Origin: JBDXHU01 sp039989475
GTDB taxonomy: Bacteria; Pseudomonadota; Gammaproteobacteria; Pseudomonadales; Halieaceae
Direction of reading: 5' to 3'
Assembly: GCA_039989475.1 (NCBI GenBank)
Contig: JBDXHU010000004.1
Location: 1-64,000, forward strand
Length of the DNA: 64,000 nt
The position numbers and the translations under genes are program-made. Positions within the stretch are counted from its first letter, which is position 1. Each line of letters opens with the position of its first letter. The notes beneath the pieces were generated by a model. The model had not been told where the DNA came from. It worked only from the letters and a program-made list of their open reading frames with translations, and did no database searches. This document shows, one piece after another, positions 26,107 to 34,994 of this stretch.

Positions 26107-26909
26107 ATATCACAGTCCTGGCCAATCGCGACCTGGCCAGTAACTACGCGCTCAACCTGTTGCTTCCCACCCTGGCCGCCGATCACAGTGTGCAGGTCTA
26201 CCTGTCCTCGGCCGTGGGCGGAACCGGGCAACGGCCCCAGGAATTGCAGCAGCTCAAGTTCTTTGAGCAGACCCTGTTCAACGAATTGCTGTTTCCGCTG
26301 CTGCCCGCCACCCGGGGCGGCGCCCTGTGCAGCTTTGAGCAATTAGGCCAATACACACGGACTCCCATCGCCGAACTGAACCGTATCAACAGTCCGCAAG
26401 GTCTGGCGCAACTGCGCCAGTCGCAAGCCGATTTAATTCTTAGCATCCGCTACGGCGGCATCCTCAAGGAAGAGGCCATTGCCAGCGCGGCGCTGGGCGT
26501 GATCAACCTGCACTCCGGGCTACTGCCCGATTACCGCGGGGTAATGGCTACCTTTCGGGCTCTACTAGCCGGCGAGCGGGAAATCGGCATGACGCTGCAC
26601 TATATCTCCGACCCGGGTATAGACACCGGCGCAATTATTGCGACCACCGCCCTGCCGGTAGAGGCCGGGCGCTCCTACCTGTGGCATGTACTGGCACTGT
26701 ATCCCGAGGGCTGCAAAAAACTGTTAGGCTGTGTCGCCAGCCTGGCCGCGGGCGAGACACTGGATACGTCTCCACAAGCTGGTGAGGGCCAGTACTTCAG
26801 CTTCCCGGAACAGCCCGAGCTGGACGCGTTCCGCGCACGTGGGCTCAAGTTATTCGACGCGGAGGAAATCACAAACTTCGCACAACGCTATACAGGAACT
26901 CAGTCATGA
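26103..26909 (+). CDS. Formyltransferase-fold protein
   Basis: 268 residues from a TTG start overlapping the previous stop (TTGA). The conserved core NLHSGLLPDYRGVMATFRALLAGE (~134-157) and GMTLHYISDPGIDTGAII (~161-178) match the catalytic domain of methionyl-tRNA, phosphoribosylglycinamide and sugar formyltransferases, with N, H and D at the expected catalytic places. The ~100 N-terminal residues are less typical. Free-standing members of this fold act on sugars or small amines. It is chained by 4-bp overlaps to a GNAT and an amidohydrolase gene, so it may belong to an amine- or amide-modifying pathway. Confidence 0.82.
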   Translation: MNITVLANRDLASNYALNLLLPTLAADHSVQVYLSSAVGGTGQRPQELQQLKFFEQTLFNELLFPLLPATRGGALCSFEQLGQYTRTPIAELNRINSPQGLAQLRQSQADLILSIRYGGILKEEAIASAALGVINLHSGLLPDYRGVMATFRALLAGEREIGMTLHYISDPGIDTGAIIATTALPVEAGRSYLWHVLALYPEGCKKLLGCVASLAAGETLDTSPQAGEGQYFSFPEQPELDAFRARGLKLFDAEEITNFAQRYTGTQS

Positions 26910-28543
26910 TTCGCGCAATTCTCTGCCTCTGTGCACTCACATTCTCAGCCACAACAGTCGCTGCCACCCTGGTGCATAACATCACCGGCTACACCATGAA
27001 CAAGGGTGAACGGATCAGCTTCGTCGCGCTTGAATTTGACGAGGGCAAGGTCACCCGCTTGCACAAGAACGCCGACAGCGTTGCCGGCAGTCGCGCTGGG
27101 CAACGCATTGATGGCCAGGGCGCCACCCTGCTGCCCGGGCTGATCGATGCCCACGGCCACGTCACCTCACACGGTATGGCCCTGAGCGCCGTGGACCTGG
27201 TCGGCAGCACCAGCGAAGCTGATTCGGTAGGGCGGGTAGCGGCGTTTATCGGTGCCAACCCCGAACGTGAATGGATCACCGGACGCGGCTGGAACCAGGT
27301 GCTGTGGCCTGGCAAACAGTTCCCGGACCGCAAGACGCTGGATGCCACCAGCGCCGACAAGGTCATTGCGCTGGGCCGTATTGATGGTCACGCCATGTGG
27401 GCTAACAGCAAAGCCCTTGAGCTGGCCGGTATTGGCAAAGATACGCCTGACCCGGAGGGTGGCCAGATAATTCGTGACGCGAAAGGCCGTGCCACCGGTG
27501 TACTGATCGACAACGCCATGGACATGGTCAGCGCCGCCATGCCGCCGGTCACCGACGCCCACATGGTTGAATATGCCGATATTGCCATGCGGGACCTCGC
27601 CCGCTACGGCGTGACCTCGGTTCACGATGCCGGCATCAGCGCCCAGGAAGTCCGGGCCTTCCAGTCCCTGCGCCGTGAGAACCGGATGGCGGCGCGTATC
27701 TACGCCATGCTCAGCGTGCTGGATCCCGCCAACGATGCCTATTTACGCCAGGGTCCTCTGATCGACCCGGAACACATGTTGGATATTCGCAGTGTGAAGA
27801 TTTCCGCCGATGGCGCCCTCGGCTCACGCGGCGCCGCCCTGTTTGCAGACTACAGTGACGAGCCCGGCCAGCGGGGTCTGCTCCTGGTCACCGATGAGCA
27901 ACTGGACAAGCACATGGGACGCTCCATGGCAGCCGGTTACCAGGTCAACATCCACGCCATCGGCGATCTCGCCAATGCCCGGGTGCTGGATTACATGGAG
28001 GCCATGATCAAGAAGTATGACAACCGCGAGCTGCGCCATCGTAACGAACACTCCCAGATTATCCGCCCGCAGGATATTCCGCGTTTTGCCGAAATTGGGG
28101 TAGTCGCCTCAATCCAGCCGACCCACGCCACCAGTGACAAAAACATGGCCGGCGACCGGCTCGGGCAGAAACGACTGGAGGGCGCCTATGCCTGGCGCAA
28201 ACTATTGGACAACAACGCGGCACTGGCCGGCGGTTCCGACTTCCCGGTGGAGTCGGCCAACCCCTTCTTTGGCCTGCACGCCGCGGTAACCCGCCAAAGC
28301 CAGGACAACCAGCCCCCGGGGGGCTGGATGCCCGAAGAAAAACTGAGTCGTGATGAAAGCCTGAGCCTGTTCACCGAATGGGCCGCCTGGTCAGCTCACC
28401 AGGAAAACGTGATTGGTCGCCTGATGCCAGGCTATGCGGCTGACTTTATCCTGGTGAGGGATGACTATTTCGAGGTACCGGAACAGGACATCTGGAAGAA
28501 CAAGGTGCTCGCTACCTATATTGCCGGCAAGCAGGTTTACTAA
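26906..28543 (+). CDS. Exported amidohydrolase (YtcJ-like)
   Basis: 545 residues with a signal peptide (cleavage near TVAA, ~20). Amidohydrolase superfamily: LLPGLIDAHGHVTSHGMAL (~75-93) with the first metal ligands, VKISADGALGSRGA (~297-310), NIHAIGDLANARVLDY (~349-364), ELRHRNEHSQII (~375-387) and GSDFPVESANPF (~440-451) with the last metal aspartate. YtcJ-like enzymes cleave formamide or amide groups; a formyltransferase-fold gene just upstream makes formyl-amide chemistry an attractive idea. It overlaps that gene by 4 bp. Confidence 0.9.
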   Translation: MIRAILCLCALTFSATTVAATLVHNITGYTMNKGERISFVALEFDEGKVTRLHKNADSVAGSRAGQRIDGQGATLLPGLIDAHGHVTSHGMALSAVDLVGSTSEADSVGRVAAFIGANPEREWITGRGWNQVLWPGKQFPDRKTLDATSADKVIALGRIDGHAMWANSKALELAGIGKDTPDPEGGQIIRDAKGRATGVLIDNAMDMVSAAMPPVTDAHMVEYADIAMRDLARYGVTSVHDAGISAQEVRAFQSLRRENRMAARIYAMLSVLDPANDAYLRQGPLIDPEHMLDIRSVKISADGALGSRGAALFADYSDEPGQRGLLLVTDEQLDKHMGRSMAAGYQVNIHAIGDLANARVLDYMEAMIKKYDNRELRHRNEHSQIIRPQDIPRFAEIGVVASIQPTHATSDKNMAGDRLGQKRLEGAYAWRKLLDNNAALAGGSDFPVESANPFFGLHAAVTRQSQDNQPPGGWMPEEKLSRDESLSLFTEWAAWSAHQENVIGRLMPGYAADFILVRDDYFEVPEQDIWKNKVLATYIAGKQVY

Positions 28544-28555
28544 ACCTCGGGGCCG

Positions 28556-29137
28556 CTATTGATTGGGGGCCGGGGCGAGCTGCTGCAGGGTTTCAGTGTA
28601 GCCCTGTAGCAATGTCTCCTCCATCGCCAGCATCATGCTGAAGTAGCCCATAAATTGTTGCTGAAACGCCTGGTTGTCCAGCTCCGAATTATTCGCCGCC
28701 GCCATGGCCGACATGGTCATGGAGGCTTCCACCAGCTGGGTGCCGGTCTGGGTGTAGATCGCCTGCATTGAATAGGCCTCAGACAGCGCCAGCAGCAATT
28801 CAAAGTCGAGATAGTTGGCGACACCAGAGGACTGCAGGGTCTCCCAGGCCGTGGAGCGCACCTGGATACCGGGGATGAACTGCCGATCCTCTGTGGAGTC
28901 GTCGTCTTCATCGGACGCTGCCTGCGCCAGCTTGATGCTCTCCTGGTTGTTGGCATGGATGCTCTCGAGAATGGTCCGATTAGCCGCCAGCTCATTATGG
29001 ATATTAACCAGGGCCTTGTCGGCCAGCTCGTCCTTTTTTCGCTCTTCCTGCCACTCACTGACCCCCAGCGCCAACAAAACGCCAAGCACAATCGAGAACA
29101 CTTCCAGCAGTACTCCGCCGATACTTTTTCTGTTCAC
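28556..29137 (-). CDS. Small inner-membrane protein of unknown function
   Basis: 193 residues. GTG 29137 is chosen because AGGGGG sits 7 bases upstream; the TTG two codons earlier is too close to it. One membrane segment (LEVFSIVLGVLLALGVSEWQEE, ~11-32) is followed by a Glu/Lys-rich, largely helical soluble part. The E-x-x-x-I-x-x-G-V-L-L-A-x-x-V-x-x-W-x-E pattern resembles small membrane proteins in the DUF6090 style, but I do not recognise a function. It is convergent with the amidohydrolase; the TonB receptor gene is upstream of it on the same strand after a terminator. Confidence 0.7.
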   Translation of the reverse strand: MNRKSIGGVLLEVFSIVLGVLLALGVSEWQEERKKDELADKALVNIHNELAANRTILESIHANNQESIKLAQAASDEDDDSTEDRQFIPGIQVRSTAWETLQSSGVANYLDFELLLALSEAYSMQAIYTQTGTQLVEASMTMSAMAAANNSELDNQAFQQQFMGYFSMMLAMEETLLQGYTETLQQLAPAPNQ

Positions 29138-29228
29138 GGACAAGCCCCCTTCTTAGCCTGAGTCGATGCTGCATCTGCACCTGCACCATGAGAAAACATA
29201 GCACAGACGCGCATCCTGCTGGCCAAAA

Positions 29229-29254
29229 AAAAGGGCCTCCGAAGAGGCCCTTTT
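29229..29254 (-). terminator. Rho-independent terminator of the TonB receptor gene
   Basis: AAAAGGGCCTC-CGAA-GAGGCCCTTTT, an 11-bp perfect stem with a tetraloop, followed on the minus strand by a run of U from the A tract at 29225-29232. It lies 25 bp after the receptor's stop codon. Confidence 0.9.
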
Positions 29255-29278
29255 GAGGTACTACTTTGTGACTATGGA

Positions 29279-31804
29279 TTAGAACGCGTAAGCAACACGG
29301 CCGTACCAGAAGGCACCGTTGAAGCCCAGCGGTGAGAACTGGCTGTACTTGTTACCAACGCCAGCCGCAGCACCCTTATTCTTGTCGGGTGTCTCGTCCA
29401 GGAAGTTCTGGCCACCACCGGTTACAGTCACACCGTTGTCGAAGCTGTAAGCCACTTCGATATCGCTGGTCATGTAAGAGTCGTAGGTTACGCCATCTTC
29501 CGAGTCGAACCACTCGTCAGTCCAGTTGTTGCGCAGCGTAAAGCGCCAGTTGCCCTGCAGGTGCGTGGCACCAAAGTTGACACGATTCTCTGGCAGACCT
29601 TCTTCCAGTTCCTTGATGCGGTTGGCATCAATCAGAGCAGGATCGAAGTCATCGACCGTTGCGTCGTTGTAGTTGTAGGCCAGGTTGAAATCAGTGTTGC
29701 CACCGAACATCTCCCATGAATACGTGGCTACAACATCAACACCTTCACTGGTAGTGTCAAAGTCGTTAACAAAGAACTGGAAGGTACTGATGTTGCCCGC
29801 ACCTGTGAAACCAGCATCGATAAGCTCCTGCTGCTCCTGTGGAGTCAAGGTGAACTCCTGGGAGACTGCAATCCGGTCGCTCAGCTCGATCTTGTAGTAG
29901 TCAACCGTCACGCTCAGGTCTTCCCACTGGAATACCAGGCCGGCAGAGTAGTTGTCAGAAGTTTCTTCCTCCAACTCCTGACCACCACGTTGCTGTGCAA
30001 CCAGTGAGTTCGGCGGAATGATACCGGTATTGATCAGGTCGCCTGCAGCCGCGTCAAACACTGTTGAGGTGTTGGATGCATTCTGCTGACCCGGGGTCGG
30101 CGCACGGAAACCAGTAGAGTAGGTACCGCGAATTCCCAGCCAATCGGTAACGCTGAAGGACGTGGAGAACTTGCCGTTAGTGGTGCTACCGAAATCATCG
30201 TAGTCTTCGTAACGAACTGCCACACCAACCAGCCAACGCTCGGTCACGTCAGTTTCCAGGTCCAGGTATGCCGCCGTGCTCAGGCGATTCCAGTCACCGG
30301 CGATCTCAGGGCTGAAGCCTGAGAAACCGTTGGAACCGGCACTGAAGCCCTGGTCAGCCAGAGGACCAAAGTCCCAGGATTCCGTTTGGCCTGCAGTGAT
30401 TTCAAACTCTTCTGAGCGAACTTCGATACCACCGGCGATGTTCAGATCAGACGCGAACATATCCACGTCCAGTGCATAGCTCAGATCGACGTTGAAGTTG
30501 TACTCGGTCTGGGTGTAATCGCCCGGATCGAAACTGGTCGGGGTATTGGGACCCAGTGAAGAGTTCACCGTGTTGTAGATGAAGAAGTCAGCATCGTTCC
30601 AACCGAAGCTGGCGCTCACATCATAGTTCAGGCCATTGGCAAAGTTGCCGCGGGTACCCGCTACCAGAGAAGCGTCCTTGGTATCAGCACCGAAACGGGG
30701 CGTGAATCCACCGGGGAACTGGCCGTTAAATACGAAACAGTTGGGATCAGCGATCACGGACTGCAGACCAGCGTCGTCACCAACCAACAGAGGCGGCTGG
30801 CCATTCTGGCCAGTCGGGCAGTTGCCGGACATATCACCGGTTACATCACCCACCAGACGAGAGACACCACTATCCGGTGAGAATACCGCGCCGCGAGTAT
30901 CGGGGTTACGGAAGTAGAAACCACCGTCGGTTTCTTTATAAGCGTAGTTACCGAAGGCATAGATCTCGGCGCTGTCGCTGATCTCCAAACCGAAGTTGAA
31001 CATCGACTTGACGTCGTTATTCACTTCCGGGCTACCCCAGACCTGGGCAGGGTTCTTAACAGCGCTGTTACCGCCATCAATCAAGCCTTGTGCATCGTCA
31101 CGCTGCACGGAACGATCGGTGTCATCGGCTTCGCCGTATTCAATGCTGGCATTCAGGAAGCCGGCCTTGGTAATGGGCACACCAATATTACCGGCAATCG
31201 AGTAAATGCTTTCGCTATCTTCACTGAACTCGCCGTACTTCACCTCAATGGTGCCGCCTTCTGCATCATCCTTGAGGATGAAGTTCATAACACCGGCGAT
31301 GGCGTCAGAACCGTACTGGGCCGAGGCGCCGTCACGCAGCACTTCAACCTGCTTCAGTGCAATGCTGGGGATCGGAGAAATATCCGGACCCTGGGCACCG
31401 TCAGATACGCCATTTCCCAACCAGGTAATAACCGAAGCACGGTGGCGGCGCTTGCCGTTTACCAGTACCAGGGTGTGGTCGGGAGCCAGGCCGCGCATGT
31501 TAGCGGGACGGATAACCGTGGCCGCGTCACTGATGGGCTGTGAGTTAACATTATATGACGGTACGACATTGCGGATCAGGTCCGTCATGTCGGTGCCGCC
31601 CTGGTTGACGAAGTCATCGCCGGAAATTACGTCGATCGGCGCCGCTGAATCATAAACTGAGCGGGCTTCACGGCGAGTACCGGTGATTACAACCTCTTCC
31701 AAAGCAGAGTTTTCCTGAGCGATGGCAACCGGGGCAACGCCCGCGGTCAGCGCCATTTGCGCAGAGATGGCCAAAGCCAGCTTCTTGGGTGTAAACGGTT
31801 TCAT
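29279..31804 (-). CDS. TonB-dependent outer-membrane receptor
   Basis: 841 residues. Signal peptide to ~29, TonB-box-like segment LEEVVITGTRREA (~35-47), plug domain (~50-170) with PIPSIALKQVEVLRDGASAQYGSDAIAGVMNF at its end, then a large beta-barrel ending GRVAYAF with the terminal aromatic needed for BAM insertion. This sequence style is that of the 'unknown substrate' TonB receptors common in marine gammaproteobacteria, importing siderophores, vitamins or plant/algal compounds. No TonB, ExbB or substrate enzyme is adjacent. A strong terminator follows. Confidence 0.93.
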   Translation of the reverse strand: MKPFTPKKLALAISAQMALTAGVAPVAIAQENSALEEVVITGTRREARSVYDSAAPIDVISGDDFVNQGGTDMTDLIRNVVPSYNVNSQPISDAATVIRPANMRGLAPDHTLVLVNGKRRHRASVITWLGNGVSDGAQGPDISPIPSIALKQVEVLRDGASAQYGSDAIAGVMNFILKDDAEGGTIEVKYGEFSEDSESIYSIAGNIGVPITKAGFLNASIEYGEADDTDRSVQRDDAQGLIDGGNSAVKNPAQVWGSPEVNNDVKSMFNFGLEISDSAEIYAFGNYAYKETDGGFYFRNPDTRGAVFSPDSGVSRLVGDVTGDMSGNCPTGQNGQPPLLVGDDAGLQSVIADPNCFVFNGQFPGGFTPRFGADTKDASLVAGTRGNFANGLNYDVSASFGWNDADFFIYNTVNSSLGPNTPTSFDPGDYTQTEYNFNVDLSYALDVDMFASDLNIAGGIEVRSEEFEITAGQTESWDFGPLADQGFSAGSNGFSGFSPEIAGDWNRLSTAAYLDLETDVTERWLVGVAVRYEDYDDFGSTTNGKFSTSFSVTDWLGIRGTYSTGFRAPTPGQQNASNTSTVFDAAAGDLINTGIIPPNSLVAQQRGGQELEEETSDNYSAGLVFQWEDLSVTVDYYKIELSDRIAVSQEFTLTPQEQQELIDAGFTGAGNISTFQFFVNDFDTTSEGVDVVATYSWEMFGGNTDFNLAYNYNDATVDDFDPALIDANRIKELEEGLPENRVNFGATHLQGNWRFTLRNNWTDEWFDSEDGVTYDSYMTSDIEVAYSFDNGVTVTGGGQNFLDETPDKNKGAAAGVGNKYSQFSPLGFNGAFWYGRVAYAF

Positions 31805-32065
31805 GTGTGTCTCCGTGGATTTTCATTGTTGTGGTGGAGGGGGTACACGTTCAGGCCGCAAAAACACTGCCCTTGGCGTTGTGACACTCCCTGCCCTACC
31901 GTGTCGAGGCTAACTTTAACAACCATTTCTAGCTTTAATTATTCCGGCCGAGCCTAGCCGCATAAAGAATATGCGATTTCGCCGCTCAAGAATTGTGGAA
32001 AATTCACACTTTTGCAGGAAGTATCTATCCAGAAACGCCCAAAGCACGGGCATTTCTCACGCAGC

Positions 32066-32920
32066 TCAGTACATCAAGCCAAACAGTTTGCGCTGGTACT
32101 CGGCGGCCAGGGGGTCGCCCTTGCCCAAAATGGCAATGATATCGAGCAGAGCCCGACGGCTGCCGCCGTCGTGATGGTCGCGATCCTGTTGCAGGATGGC
32201 GAACAGGGTTGCCAGCGCCTCAGCGTGCAAACCGGCGTCCGTATACTGGATGGCGAGCTGTTGACGGAGATCCAGATTGTCGGGATCTGCAGCGATTTGC
32301 TGCTCCAGCGCCGCCATCTCCGGGGATCTTGCCGCTTCACGTTTTAATTCCAGTTGTGCCCGCAGTTGCTCCCAGCCACTATCCTGGTCCGCCAGGCGGA
32401 CCTCACCGAGCAACCGCTCAGCCTCGTCGAGGCGATTGGTCTCGATCAGCACCCCAATATAGGTCAGGGTAATATCGTGGCGATGAGCGGAATCCTCATA
32501 AGCCTGGCGCAGCAGCGGCAAGGCCTGGGTAGTATCACCCGCCGCCAGGAACTCCAGTGCCTGAGCCAACATCCCGTCCCAGGGCTTGGGCAGGTACTTG
32601 TCGAGCATTTCCCGAACCTGGGTTTCTGGCTGGGCACCGGTAAATCCATCCACCGGCTGGCCATCCTTGATCACGATCACCGTCGGTAAACTGCGCACCC
32701 CCAACTGCTGGGCAATCATTTGCTGTTCGTCGGCATTGACCTTGGCCAACAGGAATTGCCCCTGGTACTCGTCCGCCAGCTTTTCCAGCAGCGGCATCAG
32801 CGTCTTGCAGGGCTCACACCAGTCAGCCCAGAAATCCACCACCACCGGGCGCTCACTGGATGCCTCTATCAGCACCTGCTGAGCATTGGTCTCATCAACG
32901 TTAACGATGTAATCGGTCAT
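32066..32920 (-). CDS. cnoX: Thioredoxin-TPR co-chaperone (CnoX/YbbN-like)
   Basis: 284 residues: a thioredoxin domain with WCEPC (~34-38) and cis-proline SLPTVIV (~77), then TPR-like helices to the end (~115-284). In E. coli CnoX (YbbN) has a related layout, protects proteins from oxidation under bleach and hands clients to GroEL and DnaK/J. Here the dithiol is intact (CxxC), unlike the E. coli SxxC form, so redox activity is likely. It overlaps dapB by 4 bp and follows dnaJ in the same transcript, placing it with the DnaK system. Confidence 0.87.
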   Translation of the reverse strand: MTDYIVNVDETNAQQVLIEASSERPVVVDFWADWCEPCKTLMPLLEKLADEYQGQFLLAKVNADEQQMIAQQLGVRSLPTVIVIKDGQPVDGFTGAQPETQVREMLDKYLPKPWDGMLAQALEFLAAGDTTQALPLLRQAYEDSAHRHDITLTYIGVLIETNRLDEAERLLGEVRLADQDSGWEQLRAQLELKREAARSPEMAALEQQIAADPDNLDLRQQLAIQYTDAGLHAEALATLFAILQQDRDHHDGGSRRALLDIIAILGKGDPLAAEYQRKLFGLMY

Positions 32921-33747
32921 GGCTGAATCCCTGTGCCAGTATTCCTGAAACCCAACACATCCTGCATGTCATAGAGTCCCGCCGGCTGTTCCGCTAGCCA
33001 GCGCGCGGCACGCAGGGCGCCGCGGGCAAAGGACATACGACTGGATGCCTTGTGGCTAATTTCGACCCGCTCGCCGTCGGCGGCAAAGGTCACTGTGTGG
33101 TCACCGACGATATCGCCAGCTCGAACCGTGGCAAAACCAATGGTTTGTGGGTCGCGGGCGCCAGTCTGGCCCTCGCGGCCATAAACCGCCACTTCGTCCA
33201 GGTCACGACCGAGGCTATCGGCAATCACCTGGCCCATACTCAGGGCCGTGCCCGAGGGGGCATCAATCTTGTGCCGATGATGGGCCTCATAAATTTCAAT
33301 ATCAGAATCCCCACCCACCACGTCGGCCGCCATTGCCAGCAGCTTGAAACAGAGGTTAACGCCGGTGCTGAAATTGGAGGCCTTGCAGATACCTATGGAT
33401 GCGGCGGCGCTTTCAATGCGGGCCTGTTCCTCGGCGCTGAATCCGGTGGTACCGATGATCATCTTGCAGCCCGCTGCGGTGCAGGCATCGAGATTGGCCA
33501 GGGTCGCCGCCGGCACACTGAAATCGATCAGTACATCGATGCTACCGACCAGGTCTTCAATATTTCCCGCGACCGCCACGCCCAGCGCACCCAGGCCTGC
33601 CAACTCACCGGCATCGCTGCCAACCAGGCTGCTGTCCGGGCGCTCAAGCGCTGCGGTAAGTTGCAGCCCATCAGCGGCGTCGATCGCCTCAATCAGGCTG
33701 CGGCCCATGCGACCGGCCGCACCGGTGATGCCAATGCGCAGGCTCAT
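32917..33747 (-). CDS. dapB: 4-hydroxy-tetrahydrodipicolinate reductase
   Basis: 276 residues; reduces the cyclic precursor in lysine/diaminopimelate synthesis with NAD(P)H. Nucleotide motif GITGAAGRMGRSLIEAI (~6-22), IGTTGFSAEEQ (~97-107), the catalytic EAHHRHKIDAPSGTAL block (~156-171) with the His and Lys pair, and FATVRAGDIVGDHTV (~207-221). It overlaps dnaJ (upstream) and the cnoX-like gene (downstream) by 4 bp each. The usual gammaproteobacterial neighbour carAB is absent here. Confidence 0.96.
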   Translation of the reverse strand: MSLRIGITGAAGRMGRSLIEAIDAADGLQLTAALERPDSSLVGSDAGELAGLGALGVAVAGNIEDLVGSIDVLIDFSVPAATLANLDACTAAGCKMIIGTTGFSAEEQARIESAAASIGICKASNFSTGVNLCFKLLAMAADVVGGDSDIEIYEAHHRHKIDAPSGTALSMGQVIADSLGRDLDEVAVYGREGQTGARDPQTIGFATVRAGDIVGDHTVTFAADGERVEISHKASSRMSFARGALRAARWLAEQPAGLYDMQDVLGFRNTGTGIQP

Positions 33748-34871
33748 ATTTTCATGTCGTCAAAGAAACTCTTCACCCCCTCAAACCAGCTGGTCTGACG
33801 CGGTGAATGACGGGTATCCGAGTTGCTCATGGTGGCCTGGAACTCTTCCAGCAGTTCCTTCTGGCGCTTGTTCAGGTGTACCGGTGTTTCCACCACCACC
33901 CGACACATCAGGTCGCCGACTGAACCACCACGCACCGGCTTGACGCCCTTGCCGCGCAGTCGGAACAACTTGCCGGTCTGGGTTTCCGCCGGGATCTTCA
34001 GCTTCACCCGACCGTCCAGGGTCGGCACTTCCAGCTCTCCGCCCAGGGCGGCATCGGCGAAGTTGATCGGCACCTCACAATACAGGTGCTTGCCGTCGCG
34101 CTCGAATATAGGGTGGTCCTGTACCGACATCTGTACGAACAGGTCGCCCGGCGGGCCACCGTCGGGGCCGGCTTCACCTTCGCCACTGAGACGAATGCGG
34201 TCACCCGTATCGACGCCTGGCGGCACTTTCACCGACAGGGTCTTGGTTTCCTCGACCCGACCGCGGCCGTGGCAACTGTTGCAGGGATCGGAGATAACCC
34301 GGCCTTTACCACGACAATTGGGACAGGTTTGTTGTACCTGGAAAAACCCCTGCTGCATACGCACCTGGCCGGCGCCACCACAGGTACCACAGTTGGCCGG
34401 CGAGGTACCCGGCTTGGCACCACTGCCATCGCAGGGTTCGCAGGCGACCAGCGTGGGCACGCGGATTTTTACGGTCGTACCCTTGACCGCATTCTCCAGG
34501 CTGATATCCAGGGTGTAGCGCAAATCTGCACCGCGCTGGGGGCCGGCGCGACCACGACCACCGCCGCCACCACCGAATATATCGCCAAACACGTCGCCGA
34601 AAATGTCGCTAAAGCTGCCTTCAAAACCAGCGCCGCCCATCTGCGGGTCGACACCGGCGTGGCCATACTGATCATAGGCAGCGCGCTTCTCCCGGTCCGA
34701 GAGAATCTCGTAGGCCTCGCTGGCCTCCTTGAACTTGTCCTCCGCATCCTCGGCATCCGGGTTGCGGTCGGGGTGGTACTTCATGGCGATACGACGATAG
34801 GCTTTTTTGACTTCCTTCTCGTCGGCGCCGCGCTCCACACCCAGAACTTCGTAATAATCGCGCTTTGACAT
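33744..34871 (-). CDS. dnaJ: Chaperone protein DnaJ
   Basis: 375 residues, class A Hsp40. J domain with HPD at ~33-35, Gly/Phe-rich region (~75-115), four zinc-binding repeats CxxCxGxG (first CEPCDGSGAKPG near 145) and two C-terminal substrate domains. It stimulates the DnaK ATPase and delivers unfolded clients. It lies 123 bp after dnaK and carries a strong GC hairpin upstream. Together with dapB and the cnoX-like gene it forms an overlapping unit. Confidence 0.98.
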   Translation of the reverse strand: MSKRDYYEVLGVERGADEKEVKKAYRRIAMKYHPDRNPDAEDAEDKFKEASEAYEILSDREKRAAYDQYGHAGVDPQMGGAGFEGSFSDIFGDVFGDIFGGGGGGRGRAGPQRGADLRYTLDISLENAVKGTTVKIRVPTLVACEPCDGSGAKPGTSPANCGTCGGAGQVRMQQGFFQVQQTCPNCRGKGRVISDPCNSCHGRGRVEETKTLSVKVPPGVDTGDRIRLSGEGEAGPDGGPPGDLFVQMSVQDHPIFERDGKHLYCEVPINFADAALGGELEVPTLDGRVKLKIPAETQTGKLFRLRGKGVKPVRGGSVGDLMCRVVVETPVHLNKRQKELLEEFQATMSNSDTRHSPRQTSWFEGVKSFFDDMKI

Positions 34872-34899
34872 AGTTAAATCAGCATAGTCTTGAAATAAG

Positions 34900-34921
34900 T
34901 TCGCGGGCCTCGGCCCGCGAA
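34900..34921. promoter_or_regulatory. Strong hairpin between dnaK and dnaJ
   Basis: TTCGCGGGCC-TC-GGCCCGCGAA is a perfect 10-bp stem with a 2-base loop and no U run. In the dnaK-dnaJ gap it could act as an mRNA-stabilising or processing element rather than a terminator. A second palindrome, CCGACCAG-TT-CTGGTCGG, lies at 34961-34978. Confidence 0.6.
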
Positions 34922-34994
34922 TAAATGGCGTAGCCTACGCGGCCCACCGCTTTGTGTACACCGACCAGTTCTGGTCGGCGAATCCTCTCAGGCC

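Noticed and set aside
34086..34868. Plus-strand open frame of 260 codons
   Set aside because: It is fully antisense to dnaJ and reflects high GC content.
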